Source: Ornithinibacillus scapharcae TW25
GTDB lineage: Bacteria > Bacillota > Bacilli > Bacillales > Amphibacillaceae
Direction of reading: 5' to 3'
Length of the DNA stretch: 64,000 bases
Assembly: GCF_000190475.1 (NCBI RefSeq)
Contig: NZ_AEWH01000052.1
Span: 1 to 64,000 of the forward strand
Part shown: positions 30,837 to 40,579 of the stretch, piece after piece
Layout of the letters: each line of letters opens with the position of its first letter
How positions within the stretch are numbered: position 1 is the first letter of the stretch
Program-made: the position numbers and the translations under genes
The notes under the pieces: generated by a model
What the model was told of the DNA's origin: nothing
The model's input: the letters and a program-made list of their open reading frames with translations, nothing else
Database searches by the model: none

Positions 30837-30874
30837 ATCATATTCTATTATATTCATTTTTGAAAGCGTTTTCT
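30837..30874 (-). promoter_or_regulatory. mgl promoter with cre site
   Basis: Minus-strand TTTCAA (30865-30860), 17 bases, TATGAT (30842-30837). TTGAAAGCGTTTTCT at 30860-30874 matches the cre consensus WTGNAANCGNWNNCW fully and covers the -35 box. Suggests catabolite repression of methionine breakdown. Confidence 0.6.
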
Positions 30875-31105
30875 TTTTATTTGTTAGTGCCTTTTCATTG
30901 ATTTATTTCCTTGTTTAGTTTTAAAATTGTTTTTATTTAAAGCAGATGAAAACTATGAAGGGGAAACTAAGTATCTACACCTGAGAATCAAACAATTAGA
31001 TTGTCGTAAAACCCCGCTCTGGAAATGGCGGATCGTTTTTCTTCTTGTAGAGAAAGTTAGTTTTTCGAACATCATTTCACGACACAACACAAAGAAGGGA
31101 ATTAT
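30875..31105. other. Spacer between mgl and rarD, no gene
   Basis: Apart from the AAGAAGGGA site just before rarD, I see no promoter pair or structure I trust. A plus-strand frame from 30927 overlaps the rarD start out of frame and lacks a ribosome binding site. Confidence 0.4.
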
Positions 31106-32017
31106 ATGGATAAAAATTCTGAGAGATTGGGTATACTCTATGCTGCAGGGGCTTATATTATTTGGGGATTCCTTCCGCTATATTGGAAGGTCATTGACCA
31201 TGTTGCTGCTGGGGAGATACTCGCCCATCGTATCCTTTGGTCATTTATTTTCATGGTAGTTATTGTTCTATCTGTCCGTAAGTGGCCAGGTTTTATAAGA
31301 GAATGTAAGATTATCTTCCGAGATAAAAAAAAGCTAATAAGTATTACTTTGGCTTCTGTCATTATTAGTTTAAACTGGCTCATCTACATATGGGCGGTAA
31401 ATAGTGATCATGTTCTACAGGCAAGTTTAGGTTACTATATTAATCCACTTGTTAGTATTTTACTAGCCATTATTGTCCTAAAGGAAAAGCTAACGAGAGC
31501 CCAAACTGTATCCGTTATTCTAGCTGGACTCGGTGTGCTTTATTTGACTGTTAGCTATGGTGTCTTTCCATGGGTTTCCATTTTATTAGCAATTACCTTT
31601 GCACTTTATGGACTTTTTAAAAAGGTGGTCGATATTCCAGCAATGTATGGATTAACAATTGAAACCATGATTATTACACCTTTCGCACTTATTTATCTAA
31701 TCGCATTATCGGAGAATTCATTCTCCTTACAGAGTTTCGCATCCCACGATAATCTGTTTCTAATGGGTGCCGGTGTCGTAACTGCCGTACCGCTGCTTTT
31801 ATTTGCATTTGGCACAAAACGAATTCCATTAGCCATGGTGGGATTTTTACAATATATCGCACCAACGTTAATGCTATTGATTGGTGTGTTCTTGTATCAT
31901 GAAACCTTTTCAAGGGAACATCTTATTTCATTCGGATTAATTTGGTTAGCCCTATTAATATATCTAGGTTCCATCTATAAGTTCCCAATACAAAAAATAA
32001 GAAATATAGAAAATTAA
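31106..32017 (+). CDS. rarD: EamA family transporter RarD
   Basis: 303-residue drug/metabolite transporter superfamily protein with ten membrane helices in two EamA repeats. The opening GILYAAGAYIIWGFLPLYWK and HRILWSFIFM are typical of RarD (chloramphenicol-sensitivity protein). Such proteins export or import small metabolites; the true substrate is unknown. ATG 31106 has AAGAAGGGA. Directly upstream of the SAM riboswitch but not part of that operon. Confidence 0.88.
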   Translation: MDKNSERLGILYAAGAYIIWGFLPLYWKVIDHVAAGEILAHRILWSFIFMVVIVLSVRKWPGFIRECKIIFRDKKKLISITLASVIISLNWLIYIWAVNSDHVLQASLGYYINPLVSILLAIIVLKEKLTRAQTVSVILAGLGVLYLTVSYGVFPWVSILLAITFALYGLFKKVVDIPAMYGLTIETMIITPFALIYLIALSENSFSLQSFASHDNLFLMGAGVVTAVPLLLFAFGTKRIPLAMVGFLQYIAPTLMLLIGVFLYHETFSREHLISFGLIWLALLIYLGSIYKFPIQKIRNIEN

Positions 32018-32028
32018 TTGAATTTTTA

Positions 32029-32057
32029 TTGACATAATCAATATTGACCGATAATAT
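32029..32057 (+). promoter_or_regulatory. Promoter of the metY-metX-hom operon
   Basis: TTGACA (32029-32034), 17 bases, TAATAT (32052-32057). Start predicted near 32064, about 28 bases before the riboswitch aptamer. Confidence 0.65.
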
Positions 32058-32091
32058 AATACTCAATATTAAAAAAACTAAATAGCTTTAT

Positions 32092-32212
32092 CTCTTATCA
32101 AGAGTGGTGGAGGGAATAGGCCCTATGAAGCCCGGCAACCTTAGGTGAAAGAATAACTTTCCTTAAAAGGTGCTAAATCCTACAGGTCAAATGGTGATCT
32201 GGAAGATAAGAG
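32092..32212 (+). promoter_or_regulatory. SAM-I (S-box) riboswitch aptamer
   Basis: Closing stem P1 is CTCTTATC (32092-32099) with GATAAGAG at 32205-32212. Inside are the class I hallmarks: AGAGTGGTGGAGGGA, GGCCCTATGAAGCCCGGCAACC, AGGTGCTAAATCC and the GGTGATCTGG segment. It senses S-adenosylmethionine and stops transcription when the ligand is abundant. The downstream hairpin at 32235-32265 is its expression platform. Confidence 0.95.
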
Positions 32213-32234
32213 GAGGAACGGTGTATATATAATC

Positions 32235-32265
32235 GAACCCTCTTCTTAGGAAGAGGGTTCTTTGT
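32235..32265 (+). terminator. Riboswitch-controlled terminator
   Basis: GAACCCTCTTC (32235-32245) and GAAGAGGGTTC (32250-32260) pair perfectly around TTAG, then TTTG. Lies between the aptamer and metY; the 3' P1 strand with its GAGGA extension could compete with this stem in an antiterminator. Confidence 0.9.
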
Positions 32266-32309
32266 TTCCCCTCTCCCTCCAGACAATTACATTAAAGGAG
32301 GAAAATTAA

Positions 32310-34001
32310 ATGACCAATTTTTTTGTAGAACGACCAGAAACAACCTTACTTCACGGAGGACAGTCTCCTGACCCCACTACCGGGGCAAGAGCAGTGCCAA
32401 TCTACCAAACAACCTCTTATGTATTCCGAGATACGGAGCACGCACAAAATTTATTCGGATTAAAGGAATCCGGCAATATCTATTCTCGAATTATGAATCC
32501 AACTGTAGATGCATTTGAGCAAAGAGTTGCACTTCTTGAAGATGGCGTAGCTGCAGTTGGGACCTCATCTGGTATGGCTGCCATTACATTAGCTATCTTA
32601 AACATCGCTGGAGCCGGTGATGAGATTATTGCAGACAGTAATCTATATGGTGGTACTTATAATCTATTTGCAAAGACGTTACCAAAGTATGGGATTATTG
32701 TTAGATTCGTGGACGGTACTAAGCCTGAAGAAATTGAAAAAGCGATTACCGACAAGACCAAAGCCGTATTCGGAGAAATTATTACCAACCCAAGCTTAAA
32801 TGTCTTTGATGTAGAGGCTGTAGCTTCTATCAGTCATCAATACGGAATTCCCCTTATCATAGACAATACATTTGGTACTCCATTCCTTTCCAAGCCGCTT
32901 ACATGGGGGGCAGATATTGTCGTTCACTCTGCTACCAAATGGATTGGGGGACATGGAACATCCATTGGTGGGGTTGTTGTGGATGGTGGAAGATTTGATT
33001 GGAATCAGGAGCGCTTTCCTGAATTCACAGAGCAGGATGAAAGCTATAACGGACTCCGTTATGTGGATGTAGGCCCAGCTGCCTTTGCAACTAAGCTTAG
33101 AGTACAACTACTACGTGACATCGGCGCCAGCCTCAGTCCTCAAAATGCTTTTCTACTACTACAAGGACTAGAGACATTACATTTACGGATGGAAAGACAT
33201 TGTGCTAATGCTATTACAGTAGCTGAATATCTGGAGCAGCATCCAGCAGTTGCATGGGTTAACTTCCCTGGGTTACCTAGCCACCCTTCCCATAGCCTAG
33301 CTAAAAAGTACTTGAATGGTAGCTACGGTTCGATGATTACCTTTGGGATTAAAGGCGGTCGAGAATCAGGAAGTAAGGTGATAGACTCTGTTAATCTATT
33401 TTCTCATGTTGCCAATGTAGGAGATGCAAAATCACTAATCATTCATCCAGCGTCGACTACACACCAGCAATTAAGTGCAGAGGATTTAATAAAGAGTGGT
33501 GTATCCGAAGATCTGATTCGCCTATCCATTGGTATTGAATCTGTAGATGATATTATTGACGATTTAGAACAAGCGATAGAATCAGCCACTACGATAACTT
33601 CAAAAGCGATAGATTCAAATTCGAATTTTATTCAGTGGTTACTTCATTCTCCCTTTGACCGTTCAAATGGTTCCTTACGTAAAAAGGTTTTTGCAACGCT
33701 TGGAGACTATCGAAGCGAATCCCTTCATAGACTCGAAAATTTTGGTTATGAAATAACGAACTTAGCAAACTCTACAATTGCAGACGTCGTATTCATTGAG
33801 AAGGATAACCTACCACCATCGGTAATCGAGGAATGTATTAATAAACAAGTCAAGGCACTATGGATAGAAAACCCTAATCAACAAGATCCAGTTTACCAAC
33901 ACGCAAAAGCCGTTGGATTGACTGTTATTCCCAATCGCTCTTTACTAGAGGAGTTATTAAAGGAAAGAGGGATAGAGCAACAACCACTGCATATTGGTTA
34001 A
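32310..34001 (+). CDS. metY: O-acetylhomoserine sulfhydrylase MetY with a C-terminal CoA-binding-like domain
   Basis: 563 residues. Positions 1 to about 428 are a PLP-dependent O-acetylhomoserine aminocarboxypropyltransferase, making homocysteine directly from O-acetylhomoserine and sulfide; PLP lysine is Lys210 in VVHSATKWIGGHGTS. The last 130 residues are extra compared with normal MetY. Their pattern (LHRLENFGYEITNLANS, DVVFIEKDNLPPSVIEECI, VKALWIENPNQQDPVYQHAKA, GLTVIPNRSL) resembles the small CoA-binding Rossmann domain (CoA_binding_2/YccU), in a degenerate form lacking the usual glycine loop. First gene of the SAM-riboswitch operon, ATG 32310 with AAAGGAGG. Confidence 0.88.
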   Translation: MTNFFVERPETTLLHGGQSPDPTTGARAVPIYQTTSYVFRDTEHAQNLFGLKESGNIYSRIMNPTVDAFEQRVALLEDGVAAVGTSSGMAAITLAILNIAGAGDEIIADSNLYGGTYNLFAKTLPKYGIIVRFVDGTKPEEIEKAITDKTKAVFGEIITNPSLNVFDVEAVASISHQYGIPLIIDNTFGTPFLSKPLTWGADIVVHSATKWIGGHGTSIGGVVVDGGRFDWNQERFPEFTEQDESYNGLRYVDVGPAAFATKLRVQLLRDIGASLSPQNAFLLLQGLETLHLRMERHCANAITVAEYLEQHPAVAWVNFPGLPSHPSHSLAKKYLNGSYGSMITFGIKGGRESGSKVIDSVNLFSHVANVGDAKSLIIHPASTTHQQLSAEDLIKSGVSEDLIRLSIGIESVDDIIDDLEQAIESATTITSKAIDSNSNFIQWLLHSPFDRSNGSLRKKVFATLGDYRSESLHRLENFGYEITNLANSTIADVVFIEKDNLPPSVIEECINKQVKALWIENPNQQDPVYQHAKAVGLTVIPNRSLLEELLKERGIEQQPLHIG

Positions 34002-34023
34002 AAGATAAAAAGGAGTGATTCTT

Positions 34024-35076
34024 TTGGCAATACATGCTTTTTACTCTGAAAGAAAAACGATTGATATTGGAACACTCCTTTTAGAATCTGGGACAGAATT
34101 ACCTGGGGTCTCCTTAATATATGAACGAGTAGGCCCTTGGGATGCCCCTGTTGTATTAATTTGCCACGCACTTACTGGAAATCACAAAACAATAGGGAAT
34201 GAAAAAACACCTGGATGGTGGAATGGTTTAGTAGGTAGAAAGCAATTCATTGATACAGAGAAATACCAAGTGATAACGTTTAATGTTCTTGGAGGGTGTG
34301 ACGGTTCCACTGGCCCTTTATCTATAAATCCATTAACCAATAAGCCTTATCAACTTGACTTTCCAACTCTTTCTATTCGGGATATAGTTCGTGCTCAGTA
34401 TGAAGCACTAAACCATCTTAACATACGAGAAGTCCATGCCATCATCGGAGGATCATTAGGTGGCATGCAGGTGCTTGAATGGGGACTACTATATCCCTCT
34501 TTCATGAAAAAACTAATCGCTTTAGCTGTAACCCCAACACTATCTGATTTTGGCATAGCCTTTAATTATATAGCTGAACAGGCGATTAAGGCTGACCCGG
34601 AATGGCAAAATGGTTACTATCAAGATTATAGTGACTTTAAAGGACTAGAGATAGCGAGAATGATTGGCATGGTTACCTACCGTAGTGCCCAACTTTTTTC
34701 AGAGCGATTCAGCCGCCAGAAATCAGACGAGGTCTTTTCCGTTACTTCTTATTTAAAATACCAAGGAAAAAAACTAGTCCAACGTTTTGACGCAAACAGT
34801 TATTTATATTTATTAGATGCCATGAACACCCATGACATCGGTAGGAATAGAGGCAATTGGATGATAGCTAGTCAAATGTACGAATGCCGGGTTCTGTTCA
34901 TTGGTTATGAAAATGATTTAATTTATGACCCATCTACTATCAAGGAATTTTCTGAGATGGTCCCGTATGCTGTCTATCATCACGTTCAGACTAACTATGG
35001 GCATGATGGCTTTCTAACAGAATATGGTAAATGGGGATCTGTCGTAAGTGATTTTTTGGAAAACAATAATCGTTGA
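34024..35076 (+). CDS. metX: Homoserine O-acetyltransferase MetX
   Basis: 350-residue alpha/beta hydrolase-fold acyltransferase that activates homoserine with acetyl-CoA. Nucleophile Ser144 is in GGSLGGMQ; GGCDGSTGP (about 90-98) and the C-terminal Asp and His (YENDLIYDPS, NYGHDGFL) complete the family pattern. The start is TTG 34024, eight bases after AGGAG; the in-frame GTG at 34015 is part of that site. Second gene, supplying the MetY substrate. The chemistry (acetyl rather than succinyl) is inferred from the pairing with MetY. Confidence 0.9.
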   Translation: MAIHAFYSERKTIDIGTLLLESGTELPGVSLIYERVGPWDAPVVLICHALTGNHKTIGNEKTPGWWNGLVGRKQFIDTEKYQVITFNVLGGCDGSTGPLSINPLTNKPYQLDFPTLSIRDIVRAQYEALNHLNIREVHAIIGGSLGGMQVLEWGLLYPSFMKKLIALAVTPTLSDFGIAFNYIAEQAIKADPEWQNGYYQDYSDFKGLEIARMIGMVTYRSAQLFSERFSRQKSDEVFSVTSYLKYQGKKLVQRFDANSYLYLLDAMNTHDIGRNRGNWMIASQMYECRVLFIGYENDLIYDPSTIKEFSEMVPYAVYHHVQTNYGHDGFLTEYGKWGSVVSDFLENNNR

Positions 35077-35092
35077 TCAAAGGAGTGATCAA

Positions 35093-36085
35093 GTGAAAAC
35101 GATCCGGGTTGCGTTACTTGGGCTAGGGACTGTCGGTAAAGGTGTATACCACCATCTAACAACGAACCGAAAACGGATAGAGAAAGAATTCGGAATTACG
35201 ATTGATATAGCTACAATTATTGTTAAACATCCTGAAAAACACCATAGCTTTGAACGAAAAGAGTTAATTTCTAATGATTTTCAAACCATTCTCGATAACC
35301 CCGATATCGATGTGGTAATTGAGGCCATCATAGGAAGAGAACCAGCCTTTTCGTATTTAACAAAGAGTATCCAAGCAGAAAAGCATATTATTACTGCCAA
35401 TAAAGAGATGTTTGCCTTTCATGGTAAAGAATTGTTACATCTGGCTAATGCTTATAATGTCCAGGTTGGTTTTGAAGCGACAACAGCAGGCGGAATTCCG
35501 ATAATCCATACCATTAAGCGCTTGTTCCAATATAACCAGATTAGTAAACTTACCGCCATTCTAAATGGAACCTCCAATTATATTTTATCTGAAATGCGTA
35601 ATAATAAGCTTTCATTTGAAGAAGCCCTTCAGCAAGCACAACAACTAGGATATGCAGAGGCCAACCCCACCAATGATATAGAGGGTTATGATTCTTTTTA
35701 TAAGCTTATGATCCTGAGTCTATTACTATATCAGGAACAACCAAATTGGGATTACGTAAAGCGTAAAGGAATTTCTACTATAACCAGTAAAGACATCGCC
35801 AACCACACAGCTAATCGGGAAAGAATCAAACTGTTAGCCGTATTAGAGAAACAAAATGATAATATATCTGCTCGAGTGGAACCTCTTGCTATTCCGGAGT
35901 CTCATCCCTTATATGGTGTTGAAGGCGTTCAGAATGCTGTTATTCTGGAAGGTAGTATTGTAGGGGAAATTATGCTATCTGGACCAGGTGCTGGTGCATC
36001 TCCAACAGCAAGCGCCATACTGGAGGACCTCACCTTTATCCTGCGAACAGGACTGTCTACTCATATAAGTCCTATTTATTCTTAA
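35093..36085 (+). CDS. hom: Homoserine dehydrogenase, short form
   Basis: 330-residue NAD(P)-dependent enzyme reducing aspartate semialdehyde to homoserine. The nucleotide loop LLGLGTVGKGV is at residues 8-18 and the catalytic region EANPTNDIEGYDSFYKLMIL near 195. The C-terminal ACT domain of full-length (about 430-residue) Hom is missing, so threonine feedback through it is not expected. GTG 35093 lies seven bases after AAAGGAG; the frame upstream of it overlaps metX. Third gene of the operon; provides homoserine for MetX. Probably a dedicated methionine-pathway copy. Confidence 0.88.
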   Translation: MKTIRVALLGLGTVGKGVYHHLTTNRKRIEKEFGITIDIATIIVKHPEKHHSFERKELISNDFQTILDNPDIDVVIEAIIGREPAFSYLTKSIQAEKHIITANKEMFAFHGKELLHLANAYNVQVGFEATTAGGIPIIHTIKRLFQYNQISKLTAILNGTSNYILSEMRNNKLSFEEALQQAQQLGYAEANPTNDIEGYDSFYKLMILSLLLYQEQPNWDYVKRKGISTITSKDIANHTANRERIKLLAVLEKQNDNISARVEPLAIPESHPLYGVEGVQNAVILEGSIVGEIMLSGPGAGASPTASAILEDLTFILRTGLSTHISPIYS

Positions 36086-36094
36086 GGCAATCGT

Positions 36095-36119
36095 AACGCC
36101 AATGTTTTGGCGTTTTTTT
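36095..36119 (+). terminator. Terminator of metY-metX-hom
   Basis: AACGCCAA (36095-36102) and TTGGCGTT (36107-36114) pair perfectly around TGTT and run into TTTTTTC, ten bases after the hom stop. Confidence 0.85.
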
Positions 36120-36297
36120 CTTTTCACGACAAATTTACCACTTACTTTTAAAAACCCCAATTATGGGTATATATAATAAAGTGATTCAAATCGTTTTTTA
36201 CTTTTTCCCGTTCTACTACGGGAAGTTTGTAGATTTATGTCTCGGAAATTCATACATTAAACTAAGTAAGATATTTACAAAGCATAGGTGTGTTTAC

Positions 36298-37170
36298 ATG
36301 AAAAAGAAGACAACCATCCTAGTATTAACATTATTTATTATTATTGTCTTAACCATAGGTGTTCAACAAAAAGAATTCCCTGCATCACCCAATTATTGGA
36401 AGGATGTCCCACTGGGTGAAAAGGACTTCTTCGAAAAGAACTCAGATAAAACAATAGAAAATGACAAAGGCACCCCTAGTGTAGAAAATTTTACAGAAGA
36501 ATTAGCACACGCTGTTCAACAAATCCCTCAAGCCTTTTTAGAAGATGAACTCCAAATCGTAGCAATTGGTGACTCACTAACACAAGGAGTAGGAGACCCA
36601 TCTGATCAGGGAGGGTATGTAGGAATCCTAGATAACTATTTAAATCAAAATCAGCATATTGCCACTTTTGAAAACCTTGGTAAACGTGGTAGTCAAACTT
36701 CTCATTTAATTGATCGAATGAAACAACCCGAAATTATAGACTCTATCAAAGGTGCGGATATGATTCTCATCACTATTGGTGCAAATGATATTATGCAAGT
36801 ATTGAAAGAGAATTTTATGGAGATAACGTACGAGGTTTTCGCTACGGAACGTCTTCATTATGAGAAAAGACTCCGAACGATCATGACTACTTTAAATGAG
36901 TTGAATCCTGATGTGCCAGTCTATTTAATTGGCTTTTACAATCCATTCCAGCAATATTTCGAGCATATCAAAGAACTCGATATGATTGTTACCGATTGGA
37001 ATAATACTAGTGAAAAAGTTGCCAAGGATTTTGAGGCTGTTTTTATTCCAACAGAGGATTTATTTCTAGATTCAAAAGTAAATCTATTTGCAAGTGATCA
37101 TTTTCACCCCAATGGATTGGGGTACCAACGTATGGCAGCAAGAATATTAAACTATTTAGTTCAAGATTGA
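36298..37170 (+). CDS. ypmR: SGNH/GDSL family lipase-esterase YpmR
   Basis: 290-residue secreted or membrane-anchored hydrolase. An N-terminal hydrophobic segment follows MKKKTT (residues 7-22). The SGNH blocks are clear: IGDSLTQGVGD (Ser), GGYVGIL, TIGANDIMQ (Asn), and DHFHPNGLGY (Asp/His). It matches Bacillus YpmR, whose substrate is unknown. ATG 36298 with AGGTG eight bases upstream; the longer upstream frame is unlikely. Paired with ypmS 19 bases downstream, as in Bacillus. Confidence 0.88.
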   Translation: MKKKTTILVLTLFIIIVLTIGVQQKEFPASPNYWKDVPLGEKDFFEKNSDKTIENDKGTPSVENFTEELAHAVQQIPQAFLEDELQIVAIGDSLTQGVGDPSDQGGYVGILDNYLNQNQHIATFENLGKRGSQTSHLIDRMKQPEIIDSIKGADMILITIGANDIMQVLKENFMEITYEVFATERLHYEKRLRTIMTTLNELNPDVPVYLIGFYNPFQQYFEHIKELDMIVTDWNNTSEKVAKDFEAVFIPTEDLFLDSKVNLFASDHFHPNGLGYQRMAARILNYLVQD

Positions 37171-37189
37171 GATGCAGAAGGTGAGAAGG

Positions 37190-37822
37190 ATGGAACAAGA
37201 TAAACAGAATATAAACAAATGGAAGTGGTCCTTTTTCACTTTGCTCTTCATCAACATTGTATTTATTACCATTATCTTTGGTTTGATATTCTGGCCAGTT
37301 AAGAATGAAGCAGATATTCCTTTCTCGGAGCATCAAACGACCCAAGATAGCTCTGAGTTTATTATACGAACAACTAAAAAGAACCTGAATGAATTAATTA
37401 ATGCGTATATGTATGAATATCTAAAGGACTCCAAACATAAGTATCGTGTCACCCTAGATGAAGATGTTGAATTGGTTGGGGAGATTCCTGTATTTTCTAC
37501 AACAGTCCCAATATCTATAAGGTTAGAACCAATTGTTCAAGAAAATGGTGATGTTATTCTGAGGCAAAAATCGATTTCATTGGGACTGATGGAGTTACCA
37601 AATAAGAAGGTCATGGAATATATGGATAAATATTTACCAGTACCAAATTGGGTAAATATTAACCCAAAGGAAGAGGAAATTCATGTAGCCGTCACACAGA
37701 TGGATATTAAAAGTAATTTTCATGTTAGTGTTGAACAAATGGACTTAGAGCGTAATAATCTAGCCTTCAAAATCAAAATTCCTTATGAAACATTGGGAAT
37801 TGAGACTTTCTTAGAAAAATAA
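37190..37822 (+). CDS. ypmS: YpmS family protein (DUF2140)
   Basis: 210-residue protein with one N-terminal transmembrane helix (about residues 11-35) and an extracytoplasmic beta-rich domain (NLNELINAYM, PISIRLEPIVQENGDVILRQKSISLGLMELP, NWVNINPKEEEIHV). This is YpmS of Bacillus, of unknown function, always next to ypmR. ATG 37190 is used because AGAAGGTGAG lies just before it. Ends in a strong hairpin. Confidence 0.88.
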   Translation: MEQDKQNINKWKWSFFTLLFINIVFITIIFGLIFWPVKNEADIPFSEHQTTQDSSEFIIRTTKKNLNELINAYMYEYLKDSKHKYRVTLDEDVELVGEIPVFSTTVPISIRLEPIVQENGDVILRQKSISLGLMELPNKKVMEYMDKYLPVPNWVNINPKEEEIHVAVTQMDIKSNFHVSVEQMDLERNNLAFKIKIPYETLGIETFLEK

Positions 37823-37828
37823 CATTCA

Positions 37829-37867
37829 AAAAAGGTCTATCTCTTTAAAGTTGAGATAGACCTTTTT
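37829..37867. terminator. Bidirectional terminator
   Basis: Arms 37829-37843 and 37853-37867 (AAAAAGGTCTATCTC and its complement) form a perfect 15-bp stem with T on either strand. It serves ypmS and the convergent gene ending at 37871. Confidence 0.9.
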
Positions 37868-37870
37868 GGA

Positions 37871-38482
37871 TTAACGTACAACAAATTGTTTCACTTTTTG
37901 GGTTACTAAATTAAATAGAGACTGTTTCGGTGATTCTAAGACTTCTTCGGCAAGCTGGTGCTTTGGATAGTCTCCTAATCTACCTTGATAAATTAATTGT
38001 AATGCACTTAGTTCTCGGATGTCTGCTGGAGTTATAAAATTAATTGGTTTTGGTAGTTTAAAAGAATCGGTATCCTTCATTACCGTTGCCACAAATTGTG
38101 AACAAAAGAATGCGTTTTTTCTACGAATCTCAATTTTAAAAGCGATACCTAATAGTCCTATAAAATTATATTTATAATCGGTCGCCCTCTTTTCTATTTC
38201 TTTAATATGATGGCGAATACCGATATATTCTTGTTCTGTAACTTGAAAAGCATAAACAGCACTATTTGAATCTTTTAAAAAGTCCCCTCTAATATCTTCA
38301 CGAACAAATCCACCACTGAACGGATTCTTAGGATTTACTCGCCCAAAGCTATAAACCTCTTTTAATTCATGGTCAAATCCTATTGAAACATGATTCAAGG
38401 GCTTATTCGTATACAAGTTGATCATTCTTGAAAGGTATGTTCCAGTATCCGTAAAGATAAAGTAGATAGTCCTTTCTCTCAT
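37871..38482 (-). CDS. Permuted NlpC/P60-like (YiiX/YebB type) protein, putative
   Basis: 203-residue protein. KPLNHVSIGFDHELKEVYSFGR near the N-terminus carries a histidine, and RKNAFFCSQFVATVMKD (about 122-138) carries a cysteine at the start of a helix. This order, His before Cys, is that of circularly permuted papain-like NlpC/P60 proteins. These can be amidases or acyltransferases of peptides or lipids; the substrate is unknown. No signal peptide is visible. ATG 38482 has GGGGAAACC upstream. Single gene. Confidence 0.65.
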   Translation of the reverse strand: MRERTIYFIFTDTGTYLSRMINLYTNKPLNHVSIGFDHELKEVYSFGRVNPKNPFSGGFVREDIRGDFLKDSNSAVYAFQVTEQEYIGIRHHIKEIEKRATDYKYNFIGLLGIAFKIEIRRKNAFFCSQFVATVMKDTDSFKLPKPINFITPADIRELSALQLIYQGRLGDYPKHQLAEEVLESPKQSLFNLVTQKVKQFVVR

Positions 38483-38637
38483 GGTTTCCCCTCCACTCTA
38501 ACGTACAAAACCGAGCTTTTTTCTATATGAAAAAACGATATATCAAAACTTTACCGAAAAAACAAGAATTATACAAGACAATTTTGTAAAATATATTATT
38601 AAATTAACGTGAATCTGCATGAAATCAAGGTTTTACA

Positions 38638-40325
<1,688 letters not shown>

Positions 40326-40333
40326 TCATGATG

Positions 40334-40368
40334 GTAGCGCCCCCTGCTTTGGCAAGGGGCTATTTTTA
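40334..40368 (+). terminator. Terminator of the ABC-F gene
   Basis: TAGCGCCCC and GGGGCTA form the base of a hairpin near 40335-40362, with an inner TGC/GCA pair, followed by TTTTT. Starts about ten bases after the stop. Confidence 0.75.
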
Positions 40369-40546
40369 TTGATGTAGGGTTATTACTCGTGCTTGGGACT
40401 ATGTTGACCAGGCACGGGACTATATCTCTCGAACAAAGAACTAGTTACTCTAGTCAGAGCTCATCCCCCACCCTCACTTGGCATCACTATACCACTTCGT
40501 CTAAGCAAGCTGCTCTTTCCACTATATTTCTTAAACCCAGTCAAAG

Positions 40547-40579
40547 AATAAAGCGTTCCTATCACAGGAACGCTTTATT
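40547..40579 (-). terminator. Terminator of the kbl-tdh operon
   Basis: AATAAAGCGTTCCT (40547-40560) pairs with AGGAACGCTTTATT (40566-40579). On the minus strand the stem runs into ATTCTTTG. It overlaps the tdh stop codon region. Confidence 0.75.

Noticed and set aside
30927-31259. Plus-strand open frame overlapping the start of rarD
   Set aside because: No ribosome binding site and no recognisable protein pattern; it overlaps rarD out of frame by more than 150 bases.
32092-32265. T-box leader instead of a SAM riboswitch
   Set aside because: No T-box consensus sequence, and all SAM-I landmarks are in place before a methionine operon.
34015-34023. GTG at 34015 as metX start, and similar GTG/TTG starts lying inside ribosome binding sites
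   Set aside because: The GTG is part of the AGGAGTG binding site; the TTG eight bases further gives normal spacing. The same logic was applied to the OsmC-like, HxlR, hutH, oppC and SE1832-like genes.
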